From Strongylocentrotus purpuratus (lineage: Eukaryota > Echinodermata > Echinoidea > Camarodonta > Strongylocentrotidae), in NCBI RefSeq assembly GCF_000002235.5, contig NW_022145606.1, forward strand, positions 47,479,274 to 47,543,273: a stretch of DNA of 64,000 bases. The letters run 5' to 3'. The position numbers were made by a program, and so were the translations under genes. Each line of letters starts with the position of its first letter. Within the stretch, counting starts at the first letter, position 1. Under the pieces are notes generated by a model, which worked only from the letters and a program-made list of their open reading frames with translations, was not told the DNA's origin and ran no database searches. Positions 1-11,900 of the stretch are shown piece after piece.

Positions 1-975
1 TTCTCTAACATGAACCCCCCCCCCCCCTTTCTATACACAAGTGTAATCATATATTAGCTGGTGGTAAAAGGGTCTCGTGCACCCACATCACACAGCTTTC
101 TTAACTCTTCTCAAACATGACACCCCCCCCCCACCCCCCCCCCCCACACCTTCCTACACACAAGTGTAATCATAAATCAGCTGGTGGTAAAAGGGTCTCG
201 TACACCCACATCACACAGCTCTCTGCACCTTTCTCATACATAACAACCCCTGCTACACACAAGTGTAATCATATATCAGCTGGTGGTAAAAGGGTTTCGT
301 GCACCCACATCAACAGCTCTCTGCACTCTTCTCTAACATGAACCCCCCCCCCCCCTCCCACACACAAGTGTAATCATATATCAGCTGGTGGTAAAAGGGT
401 TTCGTGCACCCACATCACACAGCTCTCTGAACTCTTCCCATACATGACAACCCCCCCCCCCCCCCTACACACAAGTGTAATCATATATCAGCTGGTGGTA
501 AAAGGGTTTCGTGCACCCACATCACACAGCTCTCTGAACTCTTCCATACATGACAACCCCCCCCCCCCCCCCCCCCCCTACACACAAGTGTAATCATATA
601 TCAGCTGGTGGTAAAAGGGTCTCGTGCACCCACATCACACAGCTCTCTGCACTCTTCCCAAACATGACACCCCCCCCCCCCCCCCCCTTAAACACAAGTG
701 TAATCATATATCAGCTGGTGGTAAAAGGGTGTCGTGCATCCACATCACACAGCTCTCTGCACCTTTCTCATACATAACAACCCCTGCTACACACAAGTGT
801 AATAAATATCAGCTGGTGGTAAAGGGTGTACATGCACCCACATCACACAGCTCTATGCACTCTTCTCTAACATGAACCCCCCCCCCCCGCCTTAAATACA
901 AGTGTAATCATATATCAGCTGGTGGTAAAAGGGTCTCATGCACCCACATCACACAGCTCTGTGAACTTTTCTGAA
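1..975. repeat. Minisatellite, 9 copies of a roughly 100-118 bp unit with C runs
   Basis: The marker ACACAAGTGTAATCAT recurs near 35, 157, 255, 361, 467, 580, 691, 789 and 895. Each unit ends in a C homopolymer of variable length (about 4 to 22), which explains the changing period. Lies in a BAZ1B intron and runs off the left edge. Confidence 0.95.
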
Positions 976-999
976 ACATTACAACCCCACTCCCACTCC

Positions 1000-1246
1000 C
1001 CCACTCTACTCTCACAGCGCTCTTATCCTATCTGTCTTATATTCCACAACTGAGACCTTGCTTTGTTATCAAATGGAGGTGGTCTCAGTCTCTACTCTCA
1101 TACCAGTCTTATCCTATCTGTCATATATTCTATAACTGAGACCTTGCTTCTCTATCAAATATAAATGGTCTCAGTCTCTACTCTTACACCAGTCTTACCC
1201 TATCTCTAGCATATTCTACAACTGAGGCCTGGCTTCTCAATCAAAT
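1000..1246. repeat. Three-copy tandem repeat, about 88 bp
   Basis: Units share CTTATCCTATCT, CAACTGAGACCTTGCTT and GGTCTCAGTCTCTACTCT. Unrelated to the neighbouring minisatellite. Confidence 0.85.
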
Positions 1247-1530
1247 AGGTACTTTAAAAAAAAAATATTTTGGGGTTATTTTCAGCGTTTTATTCTTTTT
1301 ATGCCTTAGATCTACATTTTAGGGCATTTGGTTGATGTGCTTTATGTGCACAAAAAAAAAACGTATTAGATGAAGAAAAAATTGTACTACCGTAATTTGA
1401 GAAAAAAAATGATTAATCGTGGGAAAAACATTATGGGTTTGCAGCTCTGCAAACCCATGACCTTTGCATTGACAGTCGAGTTATGAGACCACTCTAATTA
1501 TAGTGTAATCCTGTAAGTTTCATTTAGACT

Positions 1531-1725
1531 TCAAAGGCCCACTGTACTATTTGTAGCTTCTCGCTCCCTCTATATAGAAAACAATTCCTAATCGGTGACC
1601 ATTGGTCCCCCATGATCCTCTTTTTCTCATGTCAATTGACAGCTGAGTTGAAGAGATAGCCACCTGTCAGTGACCTTCCTTGGTGGTCTAATCCCTCCTA
1701 GCCTAAGAGTACACACAGGCTTTAA
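1531..1725 (-). mobile_element. MITE family M1 (about 200 bp, TTAA type), copy 1
   Basis: Shares CTCCCTCTATATAGAAAAC and GATAGCCACCTGTCA with six other places in the window. Intact copies are flanked by TTAA on both sides and begin and end with AG...CT, which points to a piggyBac-like non-autonomous element. This copy has TCAA on the left, a decayed target site. Confidence 0.75.
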
Positions 1726-1830
1726 GCCTTTTGTGAGTTTCTCCTTAAATCTGTATGAAGTACAACTTCTTGGTCATGGAAGCTAATGCGAGGAGCTTCA
1801 GGGACGGGCAGACCAGCTTACACCAGGTTT

Positions 1831-1896
1831 CAGCTGTCAGTGACCTTCCTGGGTGGTCTAATCCCTCCTAGCCAAACTAGTACAGACGGCCTTTAA
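1831..1896 (-). mobile_element. M1 MITE, right-end fragment
   Basis: CTGTCAGTGACCTTCCTGGG through GGTCTAATCCCTCCTAGCC to CTTTAAAG. Only one third of the element; ends 18 bp from the BAZ1B exon 14 donor. Confidence 0.7.
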
Positions 1897-1914
1897 AGTC
1901 CTATCAAACCATAC

Positions 1915-2018
1915 CTCAGCAATCTTGTCCTGCAGTAATGTCTTGAGGAGAATGACCAGTACCCTGGCCAGGTATGCAAAGCCTTCCTTGCCACAAACAA
2001 GAGCTTTCATCAGAGAAT
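1915..2018 (-). CDS. BAZ1B: BAZ1B exon 14, second half of DDT domain
   Basis: Encodes DSLMKALVCGKEGFAYLARV and then LVILLKTLLQDKIAE, matching human SLMEALSADKGGFLYLNRVLVILLQTLLQDEIAE. Ends in phase 0 at donor GTATGG. The next exon is outside the window. A half-copy of the 200-bp TTAA MITE sits 18 bp past the donor. Confidence 0.96.
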
Positions 2019-2921
2019 CTATAGAGAAAATAAAATCAGATTGATTAGGGTAAAGATAACAAAGATAACATCTTTTGGAGTATTAAAGAGAAGGTTGAGT
2101 TCTGGGGAGAGGTGAACAAGAGTTTGTGAGCATTATTATTGTTATTATGCAAGTGTGGAAGAACATCAGATAAAATGTTCCCTGAAAAGCATGGCTCATT
2201 AAATGCCTTAATATTCTAAATATGGCATGTAACCGCAAACAGATTTTTATGCCACATGGTCGTGTAGTCCCATATACATATTTCTGTGTACAGTGCTTGT
2301 AGCTTACCAAGACTGGGCCAAATTTCTTGTATTTTAGATCTTTCAAGAACCTTGCAGTACACACCAGTACTATTTGCTAGATGATCAACCTTTTCTGATC
2401 TATCTATCGATCATCTTTCTTTCATACGTGACATCATTTAGTATCAGATGTGTGTTAAAACCATTAAATTTTTTTTTTTAAATATCAATTTCCACAGCTT
2501 CTAACAGTGATCTACTCAAGTACAATCAATATACAGTTCTGTGGCCAGTCATTAAAACTAGTGATGCATTGAATGTGTATCATATAGGCACTGGGTATGC
2601 AAAGTCTGCAAACATCATCAAATCATTTCCTTTCCTTTTATTTATTTATCAATCCATCAAATTATCAATCTATTTCTATACCTGCTGTTACTGGATAAGG
2701 ATCGTTGGGCATCAGTAGTCCGTTGAAACAGTCAAGAAATTCCACCACCATTGCTACGTCTCCAAAAAGAGAGTTAGGTAGACCATCCGGCATTGGAACA
2801 GGTTTAGGGACCGGGAGAGGTAAGAGGTCCAAGTCTTGGTCCTCAAAACGCTGCGGGGGAGAGATATATATATAGAGAGAGAGAGAGATAGGAAGGGGGG
2901 GGGGAATGGAAAGATCGAGAG

Positions 2922-2953
<32 letters not shown>

Positions 2954-5900
2954 GGGGATATAGACAGAAGGGGGGGGGGGGGAGAAAGAGAATGAGAGAG
3001 AGAGGGGGGACAAAGAGATATAGGGAGAGAGAGAGGGGGGACAAAGAGATAGAGGGAGAGAGAGAGAGAGGGGGGGGAGAGAACGAGATAGAGAGGGGGG
3101 GGGGACAAAGAGATAGAGGGAGAGGGAGAGAGAGAGAGGGGGGGGGGAGAGAGAATGAGATAGAGAGAGAGGGGGGACAAAGAGATAGAGGTAGAGAGAG
3201 GGGGAAAAGAGAGAGAGATATAGAGCAGGGGAGGGAGGGAAGAGATAGAGGGAGAAAGAGAGAGGGGGAGAGTAAAATTTTGATGACAATATTTTTTTGG
3301 TGGGTCCTCATTCAATTATTTGTATTTGTACGCGCTACGGTACTTATTGTTTTAGCGCTCCTAAATATTTGATATTATTAGAAATAGTAGTAGTAGTAGT
3401 ACAGTGTACATCATAGTACATTACAATATCTTTATGTGCTTTAACCCTATTTTAACTGGGCTATTTCAGACCAGGTTTTTACTGGGGGGGGGGGGGGGGG
3501 TCAATTTGACCCCCCCCCCCCCCCCAAGATCTCGGCCGTTTCACCGCCGATCGCCGCGAAAATGTGCATGCATGCCAAGTGAAGTGTATAGAATACTATG
3601 GTAATTTCAAATTTTTTAAAATTCACTCATTTGCATATTTTAGCTAATTTATGCAAATAAGGTCATCAAATTCACATTTCTGCCCTAAATCATATATTAT
3701 TCATGTTTACGTATTCTTTTTCACTACATATATTTATTAACCATTTGGAATAATAATACAACACAAAAATTGGAAGAGCCAGGTTATTCCTTATGTTATC
3801 TCTTGTTTTTATAATTTCTTATGTATTTCATTGTTTTTTTAACTTATGTATTTTATTGTTTTTGTTGTTTTATTTCATTTATAACTACAATTCAACTATT
3901 TTGACCCCAAAACAAACATCTAAACTTTAAACAAGACTGAATAACCAATGTTTTATCTATTTTTAGGAAAATGACTTTTACATACGTTTTGTACACAAAT
4001 CATGAAAATGAGCGATTTTCGGGCTGACATGCAAAGACAAAAGGTCACGTGACCTTGTAACCGTAGGTCCGATTTTCGAAAAAATTGTTTTAAAAGATGC
4101 GTAAGACTCGAAAGTAAAAAGTCATGAAAGGAAAATTTTATATCTGCTGCTGTTTCGGAGTAGTCGCGAAATTTCTACAGGGGGGGGGGGGTCAAATTGA
4201 CCCCCCCCCCCCCCCCCCAGTTAACATAGGGTTAAGAGCTTTTCAAATTACACACTGGCTTTAACACTGAAAAATACGATTTGTTACTGAGATCATTGCA
4301 TAAGATTGGCTGTGAGAAAATAAATTCATAAATTAAATACAGTCAAACCTGCTTTAGTGACCACCTGTCTGCAAATACCACATTTTTTGTTTCCTTGAAA
4401 ATGGTTTGTCATTGAAACATGTACTAAAGGAACCTGTTCATAAAGACCACCTGCCTATAAAGACCATTTTTCTTGTCTCCCCTGGGTGGTCTTTGTAGAC
4501 AGGTTTCACTGTATATTAAAGACCATCAATATTTCTGGGCCAGAAGGGATTAGACCACACAGCGAGGTCACTAACAGGTGGCTATCGCATTAACTCAGCT
4601 CTCAACTAGCATAAAAAATAGAAAATCATGGGGGACCAACAGGCACCGATTGGGGAAGTTTTCTATATAGAAAGAGCAAGTAGCTACAAGTAGGACAGTG
4701 GGGCTTTAAATAAAACCATAAATTTGTGTCACTCAGTACTTGAAAGAAATTTTCATGACACATGGCCGAAGACCTTACTAATTTTTACCTTTGCTTTTTC
4801 CATCTTAAGCTTCCTCTCCTCTCCCATCTTCTTTTCTCGCTCCTCCGATCTCTTCTTCTTTCTCTCCTCTTTCTTGGCATCCAGCTCCTTCTTACGTTCT
4901 TCTGGAGTCATTTGCTTCCTGCATTTAGAACGATATAGTGCTTATCAGTCATATCATAGTATAGCGCTTATTAATAAGTTTCTACATTGCTTATTACTAC
5001 GTTTTTTAGCGCTTTACATTGTAAGTATCATTTGCTTCCTGCATTGATAATGATAATAATAATATTAGTCATATTTGTTTAGTGCTTATTACTACGTTTC
5101 TACATTGTAATTGTAATTGCCCGGTCATTGCATTCAATTGCTAATTCGCACGAGTGAACACAATCTGCTCTATGGGAAGTATTCCGGCCAGGGGTCATTT
5201 CACAGGTGCACACGTGCCAATCAAAACACATTAACGCTCGCATCCTACCGGGTATCCATTCAACACCTGGGTGGAGAATAGCAAATGTAGATTAATGTCT
5301 TGCCAATGAACATTATTGCCATGACGGGACTTCATGTAAATTCATTAATATCTTTTATTTAGGACAAGCTAAAAGGGCTTGGACCTAAAGACACGGTCCT
5401 GGTCCTGGGCTGACTTACCATCTGGTCCTAGCCTGGCCTTCAGAGAACTTCTGCCACACGTCATCTTTGATCTCTGGTCTAAGGTTCTTGCATTCTTTCT
5501 CTGAGAGGATCTTAGCTGCTTTCCGCAGTAGCTTCCCATAGGCTACCTTCTCGTTCAGTTTCTTAGCCCTCAGTAACCTGGAATGCAGTAAAAGAGAAAA
5601 ATATTGAGTTATTTGGGCACATAGAAAAAGTATGTGGATTTGTACTATCCTTCATTTCCAGATTTTAGGTTCTGCAACTCTTTCTCTGATAAAGTCTTTG
5701 CTGCTCGGTGTTTGCCAAGTTGCCTACTTCACAAAGGACTATGTTGAACATTTTTAAAGAGAAGGTTGGGTTCTGGGATAAGGTGAAAAACAATTTGTGA
5801 GCGTTATCATTGTATTACGCAAGTGGAGAAGAACATCAGATAAAAAATGTTTCCTGAAAAGCTTGGCTCTTCAAATGCCTTAATATTCTAAATATGGCAT

Positions 5901-8900
5901 GTAACATGATAAAAATTGGGACAGATTTTTCTGCCACATGTTTGTATAGTCCCATATACATCTTTATGTGTACAGTGCTCGTAACTTAACCAAGACTGGG
6001 CCAATTTCTTATCATTTTGATGATTCCAGAACCTTGCAGTACACACAAACACGTATATGCTAGATGATCAACTTTTTCTGATGAATTCCACAACATTTCT
6101 TTCACAATGCAATCGCATGACCAGAACTCAACATGAGCTTTAAATGCAAAAGGTTCTTACTTTGATATAATAGGTGGCTGCCTTGGGCTTGGTAGAGCCT
6201 GGGAGAGCCGATATTGGATATGGGAGTTATCTTTGTCATAGATGGGTTTCCTCTTCCCTGCCTGGCTCTTGGTGATGTCAAACAGTGTGGCTTGCTTCAG
6301 TTGCTTCTAAAATGATAAAAAACAGAGGGAAAGTTAAAGGTATAGACCAGTTTTGGAAACGCCCCCATCTCAAAAAATGAAATGGAAGCTCATATTACTT
6401 ATCATGTGATAGAATATGTTTTGACGAATATGTGATTGTACAAATTGTGCCGGGAAACCGCCTACTAATTGATATATTTGGTAAATTATCAAATTGATCC
6501 GGCTGGATAGATAGAATGATTCACAATAAATTTGAACATTTGGGCATATATTTCTGCTTTTTTGCAAATTTAGATTGAAGTATTACCATCTAAACCTCTG
6601 AAGGCAATATTTAAACAATATTGAATGGATATTTTGCACCCAAAACCCTTCAACCGCAATTTAACCACTACGGTCTTTACCTTTAACATAATTTCCAGCA
6701 TTTCATGAAAACTGTATACCCTGAATTAACTCCCAAGTTTTCTGATTTTGTTTTGTTTTAGTTTTTCGTGATGAAGATTAAATATTTAAGATCACAAAGT
6801 GAGGCATTTTACAAACTAAAAGCCAAATGAAATGGGAATTTATTTCATATGAAATTAAAAAAATAACAATTTGTCAATTTTTTTTTTTTTCCTCCAAACT
6901 GTCACAAGTCTTAGGCCAACCACCAGGGAAATGTGCTGCAGAATAAACCTGGAGGTGTTTCACAAAGATCCTACATGTAAGTCGAACTTAACTCTAAGTT
7001 GGACTTAAAAATTATGGAGAGCCATTTGTAGACTTATAAAAAATATATTCAAAGGCGAAATTTTGACCATTTTTGACTTTTTAGTAATTCCACATCAAAA
7101 ACATAAAATCTCCTTGATAATAGAAAATATAAATGATTTGAATCAACATTTTATACCTTTTAAAAAAACTATTACAAAATATTTTCATAGATGCTAACGT
7201 CCAACTTGGAGATAAGTTCAAGTTAGGGTCTTTGTGAAACATCCCCCAGGGCCCCATCTTAAAAAGATCTGATATCAATCACAAATTATTTGAGATTGAT
7301 ATCACTGTAGATAAGAGATAGGAGACTGCAAACTTGCGATTGATTAGAGGACCACAACTCATTATATAAGACAGGCACAGTTTACCAAATCTATTTTGAT
7401 TCACACCCTTGGTTCCAACTCTTTGAACCACCTCCTATGCAAAATGGCATCTCTATAGGTGGAATATTCACAGTTGTTGCTATGTCAGTAAAGCATCTGG
7501 CAAACCCTTTAGTCGTCAAGAAAGATACTTTGTTTCATAAAGCATATACATACAATCAGTAAACAGGGCAGCATTTCACGATACCGTCCTAAGTACAAGT
7601 TGGCCGACAACCAATTGAAATGCATGTATTACATTTAATATTTTTTCCAAATTGAGGTGAACTTGTACTTGTACGTGTTTTGGGAAACCAGTCCGGGTAC
7701 TCAACCGTCTCTTCAATAGTTCATACCTTGCTTGATGCTGTGGGAGATTTGGCAGCTTTGGTAGGTGAGGTAGTCTTCTTAACAGGAGTTTTCTTGGCTG
7801 ATGGGGCTTTGGATGCAGTCTTAGCAGGTGCCTTCTTGGGAGTAGCCTGGTAAAAGAGTCAAGGGCAAAGAGAACACATGCTTATTCTTGAGCTCTGGTA
7901 TGGGAGTGCCAGAGTATAAGATAGTAAGAGTTTCTTGTTTGATCTAGATGTCTGATGTTTAAGTTCAGTTTATTTCACATCCAATAAAAAACTTACAGCA
8001 ATATAACATTCAAATACAATAATATAACATGCAATATATATAAAATATGATGAGAACAAACAACAACAACAACAGTAATAATTAATGGGTGGAGTAGGAA
8101 TGTGAGGGACAAGAAAAGGCCATTGGTCTATCTAGGTTGGTCCCCTTTTTCTACAACCCCCATAAGTAAAATATTGACAATATAGATATTACATTAACTG
8201 AGACACACATACACACATACAGGACAGGCAGAAATAATAAAAGCTAAAAAATGTGGTTAATAATAGTAATATTGACTGCCTAATTCAGGGCAATACGACT
8301 TGTCATATATCATCCTCACCTTTGGTTCAGGCAGTACATGTTGTATTGCCCTGAAGGCAGTCAATATTCATTAATTATTGCAATCTATAAGCTTTCTTTT
8401 GATATTCACTCATTTCTTTTTTCATTTCTGGGGAGTGTTTCACAAAGACTAGGATTGACTTTAAATTGGACTTAACTATGGCAGGCCATGAATGCAACAA
8501 CTTTCTCTCACCATTTACTGGCATTGGTCTCTCAAGGGACGTACAAATCATAGTCACAAATCTACATTTTTTGAAAATTCATTATTGAATGAAAAACATA
8601 TTTTCTAAAGATAATGGTGAGAGCAACCAGTGGCATGAATGGCCTGCCATAGTTAAGTCCAAAATAAAGTCGATCTTAGTCTTGAAAAACGCCCCGCTAA
8701 TGTTATTACTGGAAATCATCAAACATAGAACATAACTATAGATGATTTACACAGACAGTGTGCCAATGACAAAAGAATAGTTTCAAAGATACCATACACT
8801 GACCTTTGACCCAGCCTTCTTGGGTTTGACTGCTAAGGACAAGGTCTTCTTTGCAGGAGTCTTCTTCTTCTTCTGGAGTGCCTTTGCCGCCGGTTTCTGT

Positions 8901-11900
8901 GGTGTCTTCTTTGGTGTTTTCTTGGGCGTGGCTCCAGTTTTCTTGGGCGTCGCTGCAGTCTTTTTGGGTGTGGTGGCTGCTTTCTTGGGTGTGGCAGGCT
9001 TGCTGGCGCCCTTCTTCACGGGGCTGGTCTTCCGCGGGGTCGCTTTCTTAGGGGTCGCTTTCTTTGGGGTTTCTTTTTTAGGCGTGGTCATTGCCTTTTT
9101 AGGTGTGGCGGTTTGCTTTTTAGGTGTGGCGGTTTGCTTTTTAGGTGTGGCTGTTTGCTTTTTGGGTGTTGCCGTTTGTTTTTTGGGTGTGGTGCTCACT
9201 TTGACCCCCTCCTTTGATGACACGGTGCTTAGTTTCTTAGCAACAACTTTAACTTTAATGGGTTTTCCCGCAGGCTTCTTTTTCGGCGCTGCTTTTTTCT
9301 TCTCCACCAACATCGCTTTCTTCTTTGGACTTTCTTTTGGATCATCTTTCTGTGGAGTCTTCTGGGTGTCTGGCTTAACAGCCTTTACAGGACTAGCACT
9401 TTTTTTTGTTGGAGTTTTCTTTTCAGGTTCTTCTCTTGATTCTTTCTTTACTTGTTTCTCTTCAGTTAAGTCACTTTTTTGCATCGGTTTGAAATGATCG
9501 GTTAACTTTCGTTTTGCCGGAGTTCTTTTCTCAGACTTCTTGGGTGACTTTGTCGGAGAAGCCTTTTTATTAGAGTTTGATGTTGATTTTTTGGTTGCAG
9601 ACGCTGGCGTTGGACGGAGAAACTAATTTGGTTGGATCATCACCGTCATCAGTGCCATCACGTGACTTGCGTTTAGTCCTTCCACTGTTCAATTTCTGTT
9701 TTTTCTCCTTCGCATCCGATGGGGATTTCCTTCATCTGAATGTTTCCTCTTCTTTGTCTTCTGCTCTCCATCCTTCTCCTCCTTTTTCCTCTCCTTCCTC
9801 TCTTTCCTCTCCTTCTTATCCTCCTTCCCTTTCCTTGAAATATCCTTCACTTTCTTATCCTTCTTCTTGTCCTTTTCCTTTTTATCCGGCGATGAAAACC
9901 GCCTTTTTGGGTGATTTGCTCGACGATCGCTTCGTCGATGCATTTTGTTTGTGGGGTGGAGAACTGTACGAGTGATCCAGGAAGATTTTCTCTGGGGAAG
10001 GGGTGAACTGCAGGGGCGTGATTACGACGGTGGGGTTCTGCCCCTCTCTGCTATTTGACCTCTGTTTCTTGGAGGAGCTCTCGGATTGCTGGTTAGCCGA
10101 CTCGCGTTTGACGGCAAGTTTCAGACCTGTCGCAGATATCTGTGAAGGCAAAGTATAAAGTAATTTGTTAAAAACGGGTAGGATTTCATACATCCCTGAA
10201 TGAATATGAATACAATGTAGAAACAATGATGAATAGCCTTTACTACCACGCAAGACTTCTGCAATTTTTGTGGCAGCATAATATCTATGTATAAGCCTAA
10301 GGTGAAATTGTAGATCAATGTTTTCACTTTATAATTGTATCATAAGATATATAAAATGGGTTCAAGAATGTAGGTGTCTAATAGATCAAATTACACCATA
10401 TGACTATGCATCTTTCTTTCCTACCATGCCTACTTGATTAATATCAATTTACATTATTAATCTTATCAGAAGCAAAATTGTTTAATCATTGTATGACATA
10501 AAAGTATTTGCTTCTGATCTTCCTCACATGTGACTAATATGATGGTTAATTTTAATTACACATTTATTAATAAATTATGTTGACCTTATCTTTAAATTTT
10601 GTTTTATGTATGCACCAGCCAATGTGGAGAGCCTCTAGACAGAATTTTTAAATTCTTTTAGGTGATCCTCAGGCATTGGCTGGTGCTAAATATCATTATG
10701 TTAATGTTATATAATTTTGTCAACCGTGTGATGTTTTGTATGTTATCATCTTGCCTGGAAATAAAATAAATTAAAAATAAAAAAAATAAAATAAAAAGGA
10801 GTAATATTATTATTATCGTAATCGGCATTCACATTCGCGTGCATCTGTCAAATATAAACATACCCTTGTTGGAGAAAGGAGAGACGGAATAAGTCGACCT
10901 GAGAGGGCGTGCTTCTTCACCAGATCTTCATGTACGATCCACGGACTGGTCGGTTTGTTGCCCGCTTGCAGAGCACTGCTTCGTATATAGAGTTCTATGA
11001 TTTCTCTGGATGGTATTGCAGTGCAGCGTCTTTTATGCAAGAAAAAGAAACATTTTATGTCACAATAACTATATGTAATAATATTTGTTGGTTTGTTTCA
11101 AGTTCAAGTTCAATTTATTTCTCCACAAATGCAAAACATAGGGAGCTACATAAAATAAAATACATACATACAATACAATAATAGAACATGTACATTATAT
11201 ATAAAACGACTCCAGTTGGAGCAATGTACATGTATGTTTTAAAAAGAAAAAAAAAAAATCATTGATGGTTTGTATGATGGTTTGTTTAATAAAGCATGTG
11301 TATGCTTACATGGAAGTAAGCACGAGACTGACCATTTAATGACCTCTCCGCAGGACTTGGTAATGAGTATTAATGCCTTTATTAACTGTTTTATTTTTCC
11401 AAATCATTATTTTTTTTACATCAAATACAATTACAAATACAGTTCATGTACAGTAACAAAATAGATAAGGAAAAAAAGTTGAAGCTTGTGGGTTGAAAAG
11501 TTCTCTCAGTACATCATCATAATCACACTGTGTACATAAAATAAAAATAAGAAAAATATTCTAAGGTTACACTTACACTGGGCTTGCATAAGATCGGAAC
11601 AAGGACAACTTTTTTGCAATCAGCAAAATTCTCTACGGAAATGTTTTGTGAAAATGTGTACCAGGTTAAAGGAATGGGGGTGGACTCACGTAAGGTCGGA
11701 ACCAGGCACAAAGCTAATGATCTTATCTTCGTTCTCTAGCTGAATGTTGTACCTATATGATGAACTCTGTTGTGTTGAGGAGGAAGAAGAATAAAGGGAA
11801 GATAATAAAAAAGAAAATTAAAAAGGTATTAAAAAGTTTGGGTTTGTTACAGTATGTATTACAGCTAATGCTGTGTACTGTACATACCTTCCATGAGTAG

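Noticed and set aside
1..975. Possible CRISPR-like array
   Set aside because: Units are whole-length repeats of about 100 bp with homopolymer differences, not short repeats with unique spacers, and the genome is eukaryotic.
2665..3315. Long Ser/Pro/Leu-rich and Arg/Glu/Gly-rich open frames on both strands
   Set aside because: They are translations of the GA/CT simple tract; only the final part on the minus strand (2682-2850) is real BAZ1B exon 13.
4724..5047. 107-residue Ser/Phe/Leu-rich plus-strand frame
   Set aside because: Antisense of BAZ1B exon 12 plus adjoining repeat.
8820..9497. 225-residue Phe/Val/Gly-rich open frame on the plus strand
   Set aside because: It is the antisense shadow of the Lys/TPKK-rich BAZ1B exon; its period follows the repeat on the other strand.
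10621..10690. CCAGCCAATG...CATTGGCTGG inverted repeat as a regulatory stem
   Set aside because: Noticed at 10617-10684 (CACCAGCCAATGTGGAGA and CAGGCATTGGCTGGTG); more likely the ends of another short decayed MITE, and no regulatory role can be supported.
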